Shown: one piece after another, positions 17,930-27,195 of the stretch | How positions within the stretch are numbered: position 1 is the stretch's first letter | How the letters are laid out: every line of letters begins with the position of its first letter | From: HGM12587 sp964602445 | Lineage (GTDB): Bacteria > Bacillota > Clostridia > Lachnospirales > Lachnospiraceae | NCBI GenBank assembly: GCA_964602445.1 | Contig: CAZRQV010000005.1 | Span: forward strand, 32,548 to 96,547 | DNA: 64,000 nt | Reading direction: 5' to 3' | Translations under genes and position numbers: made by a program | Notes under the pieces: generated by a model | What the model was told of the DNA's origin: nothing | The model's input: the letters and a program-made list of their open reading frames with translations, nothing else | The model's database searches: none

Positions 17930-17977
17930 AATAAAAAAAGAGCTGATGAAAACGCAGATTTTTCTCCTGCGTTTTCA
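17930..17977 (-). terminator. Intrinsic terminator of the plsC transcript
   Basis: A perfect 11-base stem (TGAAAACGCAG at 17947-17957 with its complement at 17967-17977) is followed on the minus strand by a long T-run. It sits 20 bases beyond the plsC stop. Confidence 0.88.
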
Positions 17978-17996
17978 CCAACTCCAATTCTTTCAA

Positions 17997-18740
17997 TTAT
18001 ACGGTTAAACTATGATTCTTTTCCAGCATTTCCTGAATTCTGTCTCTGCAATAAGCGCCCAAATGCTTTTTCTCTTCCGGAGACAGCGTTTTCGGATCGA
18101 TCGGTGTTCCGTATTCTACAACTACTTTGCAGGAACGAATCCATGGCATATGATTTTCGAAAATTTCTGCCGAATTGCTCAGTGCCACAGGAATGATCAG
18201 ACAGCCGGTCTTTTCTGCCATCTTCAAACTGCCTTCTTTAAAAGCAAGCAGTTCTTCTTCCTTTCCCTTGTTTCTGGTTCCTTCCGGAAAAATACACATA
18301 GAAACACCATTTTTGATCTGTTCAATCCCCTGAAGAATCGTTTTTAATCCTTCTCTTGGATTTTCCCTGTTCAGGAAGAGACAATATAATTTCTTCATCC
18401 AGTCACGCAGGATTACAAATTTCATCATGGAATCCTTTGCTACAAATCCGGTAAGTCCCGGCACTCTGGAATAGATCAGCAGAATATCAAAATAGCTTCT
18501 GTGATTCGGAATATATAATACCGGCTGATCCTTCGGAACATTTTCTTCTCCAAGGATCGTCTGCTTTGTTCCTGCGATCACCAGCATGACCTTAAATGCC
18601 CACTGCACGATCCGCAGTGCGATCAGGTCGGTTCTGTATTTCCACGCTTCCTTCTTTCCCAGAAGATTCAGTACCACTAAGACCGGAATCCCGAGGATCA
18701 GGAAAAGAAACAGAAATATTGCAAAAATAATAATTCTCAT
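17997..18740 (-). CDS. plsC: 1-acyl-sn-glycerol-3-phosphate acyltransferase
   Basis: 247 residues. An N-terminal membrane segment (about 2-28) precedes the acyltransferase motifs NHRSYFD (H-x4-D catalytic pair), FPEGTRN and PVALSNS. It adds the second acyl chain to make phosphatidic acid. It lies 7 bases downstream of malQ and probably shares the transcript. A terminator follows. Confidence 0.92.
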   Translation of the reverse strand: MRIIIFAIFLFLFLILGIPVLVVLNLLGKKEAWKYRTDLIALRIVQWAFKVMLVIAGTKQTILGEENVPKDQPVLYIPNHRSYFDILLIYSRVPGLTGFVAKDSMMKFVILRDWMKKLYCLFLNRENPREGLKTILQGIEQIKNGVSMCIFPEGTRNKGKEEELLAFKEGSLKMAEKTGCLIIPVALSNSAEIFENHMPWIRSCKVVVEYGTPIDPKTLSPEEKKHLGAYCRDRIQEMLEKNHSLTV

Positions 18741-18747
18741 AAATCTC

Positions 18748-20277
18748 CTATCTGTTAAACAGCTGTGTCATCTTCTTTAATTCTGCTGCATGCCATTCCT
18801 GAATCTCCTGTGATTCAAATCTCCATGCCCAGTTTGCACCTAATACTCCCGGTACATTCATTCGGGAATCACTTCCAAGACGAAGTACATCCTGCATTGG
18901 GAAGATGGCATATTTGGCAATCGAACTCATTGCCAGACGGATCATATCCCAGCTGACATTGCTGCCGTCACAGTTCAAATAGCGTCTGACACGGTCTCTG
19001 GCTTCTTCATTTGCATGTTCATACCAGCCCAATGTCGTATCATTGTCATGGGTACCGGTATAGCAGATGCAGTTATCTGTTGTAAAATTGTGCGGATAAA
19101 AACCGTCATTGGTCCATGCTTCAAATCCAAACTGCAGCACCTTCATACCAGGGAAACGGAACTGATCCCGAAGGGCTTCTACTTCCGGTGTGATCAGACC
19201 CAGATCTTCTGCAAAGATCGGCAGTTTATCGCCCAATGCTTTTTTCACTGCCTGGAAGAGATTTGCTCCCGGACCTTTTTTCCATGTACCGTTGACCGCA
19301 GTTTCTTCATCCGCCGGAACTGCCCAATATGCTTCAAAGCCACGGAAATGATCAATTCGCAGATAATCTACCTGAGTCAGCTGTGTTTTGATGCGGGCGA
19401 TCCACCACTGATATCCCTGTTTTTTGTGTGCCTGCCAGTCATATAATGGATTTCCCCATAACTGCCCTGTTACACTGAAATAATCTGGCGGAACTCCTGC
19501 TACCTCTGTCGGGTAACCTTTGGAATCCAGACAGAACAGGCTCTTATTTGCCCAGACATCGGAACTGTCGATAGAAACAAAGATCGGCATATCTCCGACA
19601 ATACTGATTCCTTTTTCATTGGCATAAGCCTTTAATTCACCCCACTGTTTATAAAATTCAAACTGTAAGAATTTCTGATATGCAATCTTTTCTTCCAGTT
19701 TTTCTTCCCATTCTCTGCGAATCTTTGAAGTTGGATTCTGGAGGGAAGAATCCCATTCCAGCCAGCTCTTATGATCAAATTCTTCTCGAACTGCCATATA
19801 AAATGCATAATCATCCAGCCAGAAACTGTGATCTTTCAAAAATGCCTGACATTCATATACCAAATCTAATTTTTCACCTTCTAAAAAGTTGTGAAATGCT
19901 TTGAGAAAGATTTCGGTTTTCCAGGAAAGAACTGCACCGTAATCAACCTGTTTTGACGAAAACTCCGGATGCTCTTTTAAATCCTCTTTGGTCAGAAGTC
20001 CCTGTTCTTCCAGTTTTTCCGGACTGATCAGCAATGTCTGACCGGCAAATACCGAATAACTCTGATATGGTGAATCTCCATATCCGGTAGGGCCTAACGG
20101 AAGCACCTGCCACAGTGACTGGCCTGCTTTTTCCAGAAAGTCTATAAATTCGTAGGCTCCCTGCCCCATATCTCCAATTCCGTACGGTGAAGGAAGAGAA
20201 GTCGGATGCAGCAAAATACCACTGTATCTTTTATTTGATTTTTCTTCTGTTTTTTTCATGATTTTTTTCGTTGACAT
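18748..20277 (-). CDS. malQ: 4-alpha-glucanotransferase (amylomaltase)
   Basis: 509 residues from the ATG at 20277 with AGGGGG upstream; a 50-residue extension to 20427 runs through the promoter area and is rejected. GH77 motifs: LLHPTSLPSPYGIGD at the start, DGMP-like GDMPIF, the nucleophile region LRIDHFRGFE, the acid/base FAEDLG and THDNDTT. It transfers maltodextrin segments in glycogen or maltose use. It faces away from ddl. Confidence 0.96.
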   Translation of the reverse strand: MSTKKIMKKTEEKSNKRYSGILLHPTSLPSPYGIGDMGQGAYEFIDFLEKAGQSLWQVLPLGPTGYGDSPYQSYSVFAGQTLLISPEKLEEQGLLTKEDLKEHPEFSSKQVDYGAVLSWKTEIFLKAFHNFLEGEKLDLVYECQAFLKDHSFWLDDYAFYMAVREEFDHKSWLEWDSSLQNPTSKIRREWEEKLEEKIAYQKFLQFEFYKQWGELKAYANEKGISIVGDMPIFVSIDSSDVWANKSLFCLDSKGYPTEVAGVPPDYFSVTGQLWGNPLYDWQAHKKQGYQWWIARIKTQLTQVDYLRIDHFRGFEAYWAVPADEETAVNGTWKKGPGANLFQAVKKALGDKLPIFAEDLGLITPEVEALRDQFRFPGMKVLQFGFEAWTNDGFYPHNFTTDNCICYTGTHDNDTTLGWYEHANEEARDRVRRYLNCDGSNVSWDMIRLAMSSIAKYAIFPMQDVLRLGSDSRMNVPGVLGANWAWRFESQEIQEWHAAELKKMTQLFNR

Positions 20278-20362
20278 ATTTCCCCCTATCAGGTTTACCG
20301 GACTGAATTTCCGGCACATAATGTAGACATTATAATAGAATTGTCTCAAAAACACAAGACTC

Positions 20363-20384
20363 ACCCTTGGGATTCCTAAGGGGG
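20363..20384. promoter_or_regulatory. Short palindrome in the malQ/ddl divergent region
   Basis: CCCTTGGG...CCTAAGGGG forms a compact inverted repeat centred near 20374, about 90 bases before the malQ start and upstream of the ddl promoter. It could be an operator or a leader hairpin; nothing else supports a choice. Confidence 0.3.
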
Positions 20385-20434
20385 AATTTGTGCATAAAAC
20401 GCAAATTTTCCACGGACTTTTTTTCATTCTTTTC

Positions 20435-20462
20435 TTGATATTTTAAAACCCTCATATATAAT
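20435..20462 (+). promoter_or_regulatory. Sigma-A promoter of ddl-murF-aldolase
   Basis: A -35 TTGATA (20435-20440), a 16-base spacer and a -10 TATAAT (20457-20462) lie 35 bases upstream of the ddl start. Confidence 0.7.
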
Positions 20463-20496
20463 AATGATGAGATAAGTTATTCTGGAGGTAAATAAT

Positions 20497-21549
20497 TTGA
20501 AGATCTTAGTTTTAGCAGGCGGAACAAGCACAGAACGTGATGTTTCCCTTTCAACCGGAAACGGTATATATAACGCATTAAAAGAAAAAGGACACGAAGC
20601 AGTATTGGTGGATCTTTATCTGGGATATGAAACAGAGCAGCCACTGGATTCTCTTTTTACAGAAAAGTTTAACTGCTGCGGCAGCAGCACTGCAGTGACC
20701 GCACAGGTACCTGATCTTGCAGCATTAAAGAAACTGCGAAAAGACGGCGGAAAAAGTATCTTTGGTCCAAATGTATTAGCATTATGCAACATGGCTGATA
20801 TTGTATTTATGGCGCTTCACGGTTCCAACGGCGAAGACGGACGAATTCAGGCCGCTTTTGATCTGATGGGCATCCGCTACACCGGTACCGGTTATTTAAG
20901 CAGTGCCATTTCTATGGATAAAGGCATTACCAAACAGTTTTTCCGTACCCACCATGTTCCTACACCGGTCGGAATCACCTTAAAAAAAGGCGAATCTTTA
21001 GATACTTCCGCTGAGATCAAACTGCCATGTATGGTAAAAACCTGCTGCGGCGGCTCTTCAATCGGAGTATATAAAGTAACCACGATGGAAGAATTACAGA
21101 ATGCATTAAAAGAAGCTTATACTTACGAAGATGAAGTGGTGATCGAACAGTTTATCGAAGGACGTGAATTCTCCGTAGGTGTGATCGAAGGAAACGCACT
21201 CCCGATCATCGAAATCGCACCGATCACCGGATTCTATGATTATAAAAACAAATATCAGGCCGGCAGCGCCATCGAAACTTGTCCGGCACTTCTTTCCGAA
21301 GAGGAAACCAAACGAATGCAGATGTACGCTGAAAGAGCTTACAAAGCGGTAGGAATGCAGTCTTATGCCCGTTTTGACTTTATGATGGATACCAGAACCG
21401 GAGAAATGTATTGTCTGGAAGCCAATACCCTGCCGGGAATGACACCGACCAGCTTACTTCCTCAGGAAGCTGCAGTGATCGGTATGTCTTATCCTGATCT
21501 CTGTGAACATCTGATTCAGGTTTCCCTGAAAAAATATGAGGAAAATTAA
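20497..21549 (+). CDS. ddl: D-alanine--D-alanine ligase
   Basis: 350 residues from a TTG with GGAGG 8 bases upstream. ATP-grasp enzyme that makes the D-Ala-D-Ala peptidoglycan terminus. Motifs: LAGGTSTERDVS, ALHGSNGEDG, CCGGSSIGVY, FDFMMD and EANTLPGMTPTS. The omega-loop Tyr in FYDYKNKY suggests D-Ala rather than D-lactate specificity, so no sign of glycopeptide resistance. The stop codon abuts the murF start. Confidence 0.95.
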   Translation: MKILVLAGGTSTERDVSLSTGNGIYNALKEKGHEAVLVDLYLGYETEQPLDSLFTEKFNCCGSSTAVTAQVPDLAALKKLRKDGGKSIFGPNVLALCNMADIVFMALHGSNGEDGRIQAAFDLMGIRYTGTGYLSSAISMDKGITKQFFRTHHVPTPVGITLKKGESLDTSAEIKLPCMVKTCCGGSSIGVYKVTTMEELQNALKEAYTYEDEVVIEQFIEGREFSVGVIEGNALPIIEIAPITGFYDYKNKYQAGSAIETCPALLSEEETKRMQMYAERAYKAVGMQSYARFDFMMDTRTGEMYCLEANTLPGMTPTSLLPQEAAVIGMSYPDLCEHLIQVSLKKYEEN

Positions 21550-22920
21550 ATGATGAAACAATTAACTTTACAAAACATTGCCAAGGTCTGCGGCGGAATC
21601 TATTACGGTCCTTCTGAAAATCTTGAAAAAGAAGTAGACGGAATTACCATTGACAGCCGCAACGTTGAAACAAACTGGCTGTTTGCTGCAACAGTAGGAG
21701 AACGTGTTGACGGACATTCTTTTATCCAATCCTGTTATGAAAAAGGAGCTTTATGCTGTCTGGGAGAAAAAGCACCGGAATCTGATGCAAATTCTTATAT
21801 TCAGGTAGCCTCCACCTTTCAGGCATTAAAAGAGATTGCCGAATTTTATCGCCTTACCTTTTCTATCCCTGTTGTCGGCATTACCGGCAGTGTAGGAAAG
21901 ACCAGCACTAAAGAAATGATTTCTTCTGTTTTAGGTGTTCGTTTCCGTACCTTAAAAACTGCGGGAAACTTTAATAACGAAGTCGGTCTTCCATTGACCG
22001 TATTCCGTTTAAGAGAAGAACATGAGGCAGCCGTTCTGGAAATGGGAATCAGTGATTTCGGTGAAATGCATCGTTTAAGCAAAATTGCCCGCCCAAATGT
22101 CTGTGTCATCACCAATATTGGACTGTGTCATTTGGAATTTTTAGGCGACCGTGACGGTGTTCTTCGCGCAAAATCAGAAATTTTTGATTTCGCTGCATCA
22201 GATGCAAAGATCATTGTTAATGGAGATGATGATAAGCTTCGCACATTGAAAGACCGAAAAGACTTAAACTGCACATTCTTTGGTCTGGATTCTTCCAATG
22301 ATGTCTATGCAGAACAAGTCGCCGACCTTGGATTAGACGGACTGCAGTGTACGATTTCCACACCGGCAGGAAAATTTTCTGCCCATATCCACATTCCGGG
22401 AATGCATATGGTGTATAATGCACTTGCAGGCACTTGCGTTGGTCTTGCCTGCGGTCTGACTTTAGACGAGATCAAAGCAGGAATTGAACATGCAGAAACG
22501 ATCAGCGGAAGAAATCATATCATTCATACGGAGCAATATACGATTATGGATGACTGTTATAATGCCAATCCTGTTTCCATGAAAGCATCTTTAGACGTGC
22601 TTTCTTCTGCTCTCGGCAGAAAAGTTGCTATTTTAGGCGATATGGGAGAATTAGGAATCGATGAACGTGAACTTCATTATACCGTAGGCGTTCATGCCGC
22701 AGAAAAGAAGATCAATCTATTACTTTGTGTTGGCACTCTTTCGGAAGAGATTGTCAAAGGTGCCTTGTCTGTCAATCCTGAGATGAACGCACAACTCTTT
22801 GAAACAAAAGAAAAGCTGCTGGAACAGCTGCCGCAGCTTTTAAATAAAGGAGATTCCATTTTAATCAAGGCATCTCATTTTATGCAGTTTGATAAAATTG
22901 TAAAAACATTGGAGGACTAA
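21550..22920 (+). CDS. murF: UDP-N-acetylmuramoyl-tripeptide--D-alanyl-D-alanine ligase
   Basis: 456 residues. Two adjacent ATGs (21550 and 21553) follow the ddl stop, with GAGG at the right distance. It attaches D-Ala-D-Ala to the UDP-muramoyl tripeptide. The ATP loop is GITGSVGKTSTKEM; a central ITNIGLCHLEFLG and the late DDCYNANPVSMKASL and LGDMGELG segments are typical. The ddl-murF pairing is functional. Confidence 0.96.
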   Translation: MMKQLTLQNIAKVCGGIYYGPSENLEKEVDGITIDSRNVETNWLFAATVGERVDGHSFIQSCYEKGALCCLGEKAPESDANSYIQVASTFQALKEIAEFYRLTFSIPVVGITGSVGKTSTKEMISSVLGVRFRTLKTAGNFNNEVGLPLTVFRLREEHEAAVLEMGISDFGEMHRLSKIARPNVCVITNIGLCHLEFLGDRDGVLRAKSEIFDFAASDAKIIVNGDDDKLRTLKDRKDLNCTFFGLDSSNDVYAEQVADLGLDGLQCTISTPAGKFSAHIHIPGMHMVYNALAGTCVGLACGLTLDEIKAGIEHAETISGRNHIIHTEQYTIMDDCYNANPVSMKASLDVLSSALGRKVAILGDMGELGIDERELHYTVGVHAAEKKINLLLCVGTLSEEIVKGALSVNPEMNAQLFETKEKLLEQLPQLLNKGDSILIKASHFMQFDKIVKTLED

Positions 22921-22923
22921 ACT

Positions 22924-23769
22924 ATGTTAGTAACATCAAAAGAATTACTCTTAGACGCACAGAAAAACGGCTACGCCGTAGGTGCATTCAACGTAGAAAA
23001 CATGGAAATGGTTCAGGCTGTGATCGCTGCCGCCGAAGAACTGCATTCTCCTGTCATTATGCAGACCACTCCATCTACATTAAAATATGCAGATTCTGAT
23101 TATTTCTATGCAAACGCAGCAGTTGCTGCAAAAAAAGCCAGCGTTCCGGTGGTAATGCATTTGGATCATGGCAGCAGTTTTGATCTTGCAATGCAGGCAT
23201 TCCGTGCAGGTTACACTTCTATTATGATCGATGGTTCTCACAGTGTATTTGAAGAAAATATCGCTATTACAAAATCAGTCGTAGATGCCTGCCATCCGGC
23301 CAATGTTCCTGTCGAAGCAGAACTTGGCAAAGTCGGCGGAAAAGAAGACGATCTGGACGGCGGTAACGGCGGATATACCGAACCTTCTGAAGCTGCTGAA
23401 TTTGTAGAAAGAACCGGTGTTGATTTCCTTGCTGTTGCAATCGGAACAGCACATGGTGTCTATAAGGGAATTCCCAAACTGGATTTGAACCGTTTAAGCG
23501 AAATCCGTGAAGTGGTTTCTATTCCACTGGTACTTCACGGAACTTCCGGTGTTCCGGATGACACGGTAAGAGAATGCATCAAACGAGGAATCTGCAAAGT
23601 AAATTATGCAACAGATCTTCGTATTGCATTTACAGAAGGCGTAAAACAGGTATTAACAGAAAAACCGGATACCATCGATCCGAAAAAATATAACGCCGTT
23701 GGACGGGAAAAAGTAAAAGAATACGTAATGAGCAAAATGCTGGTCTGCGGCAGCAATGACCGTGCATAA
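22924..23769 (+). CDS. Class II ketose-1,6-bisphosphate aldolase, GatY/KbaY-like
   Basis: 281 residues, close in pattern to tagatose-1,6-bisphosphate aldolases. Zinc and catalytic residues lie in HLDHGSSFD, the VEAELGKVGG.EDD segment, AIGTAHGVY and LHGTSG. The C-terminus ends in CGSNDRA, like the Cys-Gly-x-x-x-Arg-Ala end of E. coli GatY. It may cleave fructose- or tagatose-1,6-bisphosphate. A GatZ/KbaZ partner lies 10 kb away in the amino-sugar locus, which favours the tagatose reading, but the position 3 bases after murF suggests constitutive expression and a possible glycolytic role. Confidence 0.88.
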   Translation: MLVTSKELLLDAQKNGYAVGAFNVENMEMVQAVIAAAEELHSPVIMQTTPSTLKYADSDYFYANAAVAAKKASVPVVMHLDHGSSFDLAMQAFRAGYTSIMIDGSHSVFEENIAITKSVVDACHPANVPVEAELGKVGGKEDDLDGGNGGYTEPSEAAEFVERTGVDFLAVAIGTAHGVYKGIPKLDLNRLSEIREVVSIPLVLHGTSGVPDDTVRECIKRGICKVNYATDLRIAFTEGVKQVLTEKPDTIDPKKYNAVGREKVKEYVMSKMLVCGSNDRA

Positions 23770-23807
23770 GCACGCATAACGTTCCTTTCATTTTATAAAC
23801 ATTAATC

Positions 23808-23845
23808 AGCCAGCACTGCAGTGACCGCAATGCTGGCTGTTCTTA
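23808..23845. terminator. Bidirectional terminator between the aldolase and greA
   Basis: AGCCAGCA (23808-23815) pairs with TGCTGGCT (23831-23838), followed by GTTCTT on the plus strand. Convergent genes flank it. Confidence 0.75.
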
Positions 23846-23862
23846 TCTTCTTCTATTAATTG

Positions 23863-24366
23863 CTAATATTTTCGTATTTCGTCTTCCGCTTCATCACTTT
23901 GTGAGATTTCCAGAATTTCTACTTCATATTCATAAGTTTCATTCACACGGATCTTTACATTGTCTCCAACCTTATGTCCCAAAAGTGCTTTTCCTAATGG
24001 AGATTCGATGCTGATGTATCCATTCATTGAATTTCCTCGAATGGACGTTACAATCTTATATTCCTCCTCTTCTTCATCTTCCGGAATATACACACGAACG
24101 ACACTGTCCAGTCCAACCTCATCTGCTTTGGAATGATCTTCTATGATCTCCGCATTTTTTAACAATCTTTCCAAATATCGGATACGGCTTTCGTTTTGAT
24201 TCTTATACTGTTTTGCAGCCTTATATTCAAAATTTTCGCTCAGATCTCCGTGAGCTCTGGCTTCTTTTACAGATTCCAGTGCTTCTTTTCGAATGACCAG
24301 CTTTCGATGCTCGATTTCTTCCTGAATCTTTTTTGCGTCAGAAGCTGTCAATTTTTCATGCAGCAT
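23863..24366 (-). CDS. greA: Transcription elongation factor GreA
   Basis: 167 residues. The N-terminal coiled coil (about 1-80) contains ARAHGDLSENFEY, the acidic tip that enters the RNA polymerase secondary channel. The C-terminal FKBP-like domain ends with SPLGKALLGHKVGD. It rescues backtracked polymerase by stimulating RNA cleavage. It is somewhat longer at the C-terminus, with an acidic SDEAEDEI tail. Confidence 0.95.
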   Translation of the reverse strand: MLHEKLTASDAKKIQEEIEHRKLVIRKEALESVKEARAHGDLSENFEYKAAKQYKNQNESRIRYLERLLKNAEIIEDHSKADEVGLDSVVRVYIPEDEEEEEYKIVTSIRGNSMNGYISIESPLGKALLGHKVGDNVKIRVNETYEYEVEILEISQSDEAEDEIRKY

Positions 24367-24440
24367 TGTGCATTCCTCGCTCTCTTTTTATTGATACGAC
24401 TTCTGTTTTCTTATTTCCGTCAGACCTGCTGACCTAACAC

Positions 24441-24475
24441 AAAGCCGTCTCCCTTTAGGGAAACGGCTTTTATGA
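24441..24475 (-). terminator. Hairpin after nagB
   Basis: AAAGCCGT (24441-24448) pairs with ACGGCTTT (24463-24470), with an inner TCCC/GGGA stem. It lies about 30 bases beyond the nagB stop. The minus-strand T-run is short, so efficiency is uncertain. Confidence 0.6.
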
Positions 24476-24501
24476 TCTTCTGTATGTACTTTATACTCTG
24501 A

Positions 24502-25227
24502 TTAGATCAGGCTTGCAGCTGCTTCATCAACAACAACCGTTACATCCGGATGCATCTGAAGGATTGATGCTGGAACCTGTGGAGTTACAGGACCAAAGAA
24601 TGCTTTTTTCACGATTTCAGCTTTGTCTGCACCACTTACAACTACGAGGATTTTCTTTGCCTGCATAATTGTGTTAATACCCATGGTGTATGCCTGTGTT
24701 GGTACATCTTCTACTTTTTCAAAGAATCTCTTGTTTGCCTGGATTGTGCTTTCCTGTAAATCAACGCAATGTGTTTCTTTTACGAATTCATCTGCCGGTT
24801 CGTTGAATCCGATATGTCCGTTATGTCCCATTCCGAGAAGCTGTAAATCCTGTCCGCCAAGTGCTTTCACAACTGCTTCATATCTTGCGCATTCTGCATC
24901 TGCATCTGGATTTTCGCCGTTTGGAATGTTTAAGTTATCAAAGTTGATATTGATATGATTGAATAAGTTTTCTTTCATGAAATAATCATAGCTCTGATCA
25001 TTTGTTTTCTGTAATCCACGATATTCATCAAGGTTTGCTGTTTTTACCTGAGAGAAATCAAGATCTCCGTTTTCATATGCTTTGATCAGCTCTTTGTATG
25101 TTCCGATTGGTGTAGATCCTGTAGCAAGACCAAGTACACAGTCTGGTTTCATGATTACCTGTGCAGCGATGATGTTTGCGGCTTTTCTGCTCATATCAGC
25201 ATAGTCTTTTGTTTTAATAATTCTCAT
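24502..25227 (-). CDS. nagB: Glucosamine-6-phosphate deaminase
   Basis: 241 residues. It converts glucosamine-6-P to fructose-6-P and ammonia. Motifs: LGLATGSTPIGTYKEL, the NLDEYRGL active-site Asp-Glu, LGMGHNGHIGFNEPAD and AYTMGINTIM. It lies beside the amino-sugar PTS genes on the same strand but is separated from IID by about 310 bases with a terminator, so it is a distinct unit with a structured leader. Confidence 0.96.
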   Translation of the reverse strand: MRIIKTKDYADMSRKAANIIAAQVIMKPDCVLGLATGSTPIGTYKELIKAYENGDLDFSQVKTANLDEYRGLQKTNDQSYDYFMKENLFNHININFDNLNIPNGENPDADAECARYEAVVKALGGQDLQLLGMGHNGHIGFNEPADEFVKETHCVDLQESTIQANKRFFEKVEDVPTQAYTMGINTIMQAKKILVVVSGADKAEIVKKAFFGPVTPQVPASILQMHPDVTVVVDEAAASLI

Positions 25228-25262
25228 TTTAAATTCCCTTCTTCCATTCTAATAATGATCCT

Positions 25263-25324
25263 GTCAGGTCGAACTCTCCCCTGACTGACACAGCCCCTCC
25301 GAAATCTCCGGAAGTCCGCTGTGT
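25263..25324 (-). promoter_or_regulatory. Structured nagB leader (two hairpins)
   Basis: On the minus strand, ACACAGC (25324-25318) pairs with GCTGTGT (25294-25288), enclosing a smaller CCGGAG...CGGAG fold. A second stem GTCAGG/CCTGAC spans 25285-25263. The structure ends about 35 bases before the nagB start. It does not match the glmS ribozyme that I recall. The role is unknown. Confidence 0.45.
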
Positions 25325-25465
25325 TTACTATATTTTCATATAGTTTTATTCTAACATAGGCTAAAAAAAAGTCAACCTGACTCTTTACTTTTCACTCACC
25401 TATTTTTCAAAAAAATGACATTTCTTTGATCTCTCACAAAAGAAAAATTCATTTCTAAACAAAAA

Positions 25466-25498
25466 AGTGCCAGCTCACACCGAAGCGCGAGCCAGCAG
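25466..25498 (-). terminator. Terminator of the PTS IIB-IIC-IID unit
   Basis: An imperfect GC-rich hairpin (25469-25496) is followed by a T-run on the minus strand, about 45 bases past the IID stop. Confidence 0.65.
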
Positions 25499-25541
25499 AT
25501 TTTTCAATCAAGGAGTATCTAATAATCCGTTAAATTTTAAA

Positions 25542-26354
25542 TTAGAAGAGACCGATGAAACCACCAACGATACCGATCACTAAGAGGATACCGATACACA
25601 TAACTGGTGTCCAGCCTTTTTTCTTCATTAAGAAGTAGCACATTAATGTTAATGCTAACGGAATCATTTTTGGAAGAACGCCATCAAGGATGCTCTGGAT
25701 AACGATTGGTGATTCACCGTTTGCGATTTCAAGAGCTACTGTTGTTCCACCATAGTTAGATGTTAAAGCACCAACGATGAATACACCAAGCATAGAAGCT
25801 GCACGTGTGAATTCTTTAGCGTTAGCTGTTAAGATACCGATAGCTGCAGAACCAAGTTTGTAAGACCAGCTCATTAAGAAGAAACGAACTGCAAACTGAA
25901 CTGCGTTAAAGATTACAAGGAACAGGATAGGTCCAACGATAGAGCCGTTGATAGCCATGTTAGAACAGATACCTGCTGTAATTGGTACTAATGTGAACCA
26001 GAAAATAGCATCACCGATACCACCGAGAGGTCCCATAGCGGCAACACGTACGGCACGGATTGTGTTGATGTCTGCTTTCTGCTGTTCCATGGATAATACG
26101 ATACCCATTACGAATGTTACTAAGAATGGATGTGTATTGAAGAACTCAAGGTTGTGAGCCATGGATAATTTTAAGTCTTCTTTATCTGTATGGATTTTTT
26201 CAAGACCTGGAAGGATAGCATATAACCAACCTGCGGCCTGCATTCTTTCGTAGTTGAAAGATGCCTGTAAGTTCAGAGAACGCCATACCATTTTGTTAAG
26301 TGTTTTTTTGTCTAACGGCTGAGCCGGTGTCAGATTTCTATAATTAGATGCCAT
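25542..26354 (-). CDS. PTS IID component, mannose/fructose/sorbose family (AgaE-like)
   Basis: 270 residues from the ATG at 26354 with GGAGGT 7 bases upstream; a longer frame to 26384 is unlikely. It begins with the cytoplasmic MVWRSLNLQASFNYERMQ segment typical of IID, contains LGGIGDAIFWFTL, and ends in hydrophobic helices (about 130-270). IID forms the sugar channel with IIC. It overlaps the IIC gene by 11 bases. The GalNAc assignment rests on the neighbouring agaS, deacetylase and GatZ genes. Confidence 0.92.
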   Translation of the reverse strand: MASNYRNLTPAQPLDKKTLNKMVWRSLNLQASFNYERMQAAGWLYAILPGLEKIHTDKEDLKLSMAHNLEFFNTHPFLVTFVMGIVLSMEQQKADINTIRAVRVAAMGPLGGIGDAIFWFTLVPITAGICSNMAINGSIVGPILFLVIFNAVQFAVRFFLMSWSYKLGSAAIGILTANAKEFTRAASMLGVFIVGALTSNYGGTTVALEIANGESPIVIQSILDGVLPKMIPLALTLMCYFLMKKKGWTPVMCIGILLVIGIVGGFIGLF

Positions 26355-27150
26355 CCTCTTCACCTCCTGCATTGCTTCCGCCACATGCTCTCATAGCAAC
26401 ACGTGTCTGGAAATCATAAAGAGCAATTGCAATACCGAACATAGCGATAAGAATTAAAGCTGATCCGCTTAATCCATCTACATATCCGATGATTGTTGCT
26501 ACAGCGAAACCTGCGAAATAAATTCCCCAGAAATCGTTAGATAACATGATACGAAGTAATGTAGCGAAACCTACATATCTCATCATACCACCAGCTGCGC
26601 TTAAGCCGTTCATGAACCAAGCGTACTGTTCTGCTAAGTTGTTTAATGTTGTACCAAGTGCAGATCCACCGATCAGACCAGCTACACAAACAACTGCGAA
26701 GAGTAAACCAAGTGCTGCCATAGCTAAGTAGTTGATACGAACGATACCTTTTGTATCAGCGTTTGCTGCACATTTGTCTGCTGCAGACATAACTGGAGAC
26801 ATTACAGAGAAGAGTAATGTTACCATGTACTGTCCGATAAGAGCGAATGGTACTGCAAGACCAACTGCTGCAGATGTGTCAAGTCCTGAAGCTACTGCGA
26901 ATACTGTAGCCATTACACCACCGATAACAGCGTTAGGAGGCTGAGCTCCACCAACTGGCATGTTACCGATTGTCATTAACTGATATGTACCACCAACAAC
27001 TAAACCTGTGTTAAGGTCGCCAAGGATAGCGCCGATTACAGCACCTGTTACGATTGGCTGATACAGGGATTCTAAAAGATCAAACTGGTCGATAGCGATG
27101 ATGAATGTCCATACAGCAACCAGTAAAATCTGGATAATACTAAAATCCAT
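26344..27150 (-). CDS. PTS IIC component, mannose/fructose/sorbose family (AgaW-like)
   Basis: 268 residues of strongly hydrophobic sequence, with the family segments DLNTGLVVGGTYQLM and GGAQPPNAVIGG near residues 45-90. It is the substrate-binding and translocating membrane subunit. AAAGGAG precedes the ATG. It sits between IIB and IID, the usual order. Confidence 0.93.
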   Translation of the reverse strand: MDFSIIQILLVAVWTFIIAIDQFDLLESLYQPIVTGAVIGAILGDLNTGLVVGGTYQLMTIGNMPVGGAQPPNAVIGGVMATVFAVASGLDTSAAVGLAVPFALIGQYMVTLLFSVMSPVMSAADKCAANADTKGIVRINYLAMAALGLLFAVVCVAGLIGGSALGTTLNNLAEQYAWFMNGLSAAGGMMRYVGFATLLRIMLSNDFWGIYFAGFAVATIIGYVDGLSGSALILIAMFGIAIALYDFQTRVAMRACGGSNAGGEEDGI

Positions 27151-27195
27151 AAATCTTTTCTCCTTTCATAAGACCTCTTTTCCGGGTCTTATCAC

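Noticed and set aside
20497..21549. Vancomycin-resistance type D-Ala-D-Lac ligase
   Set aside because: The omega-loop Tyr of D-Ala-D-Ala ligases is present and no vanH or vanX neighbours exist.
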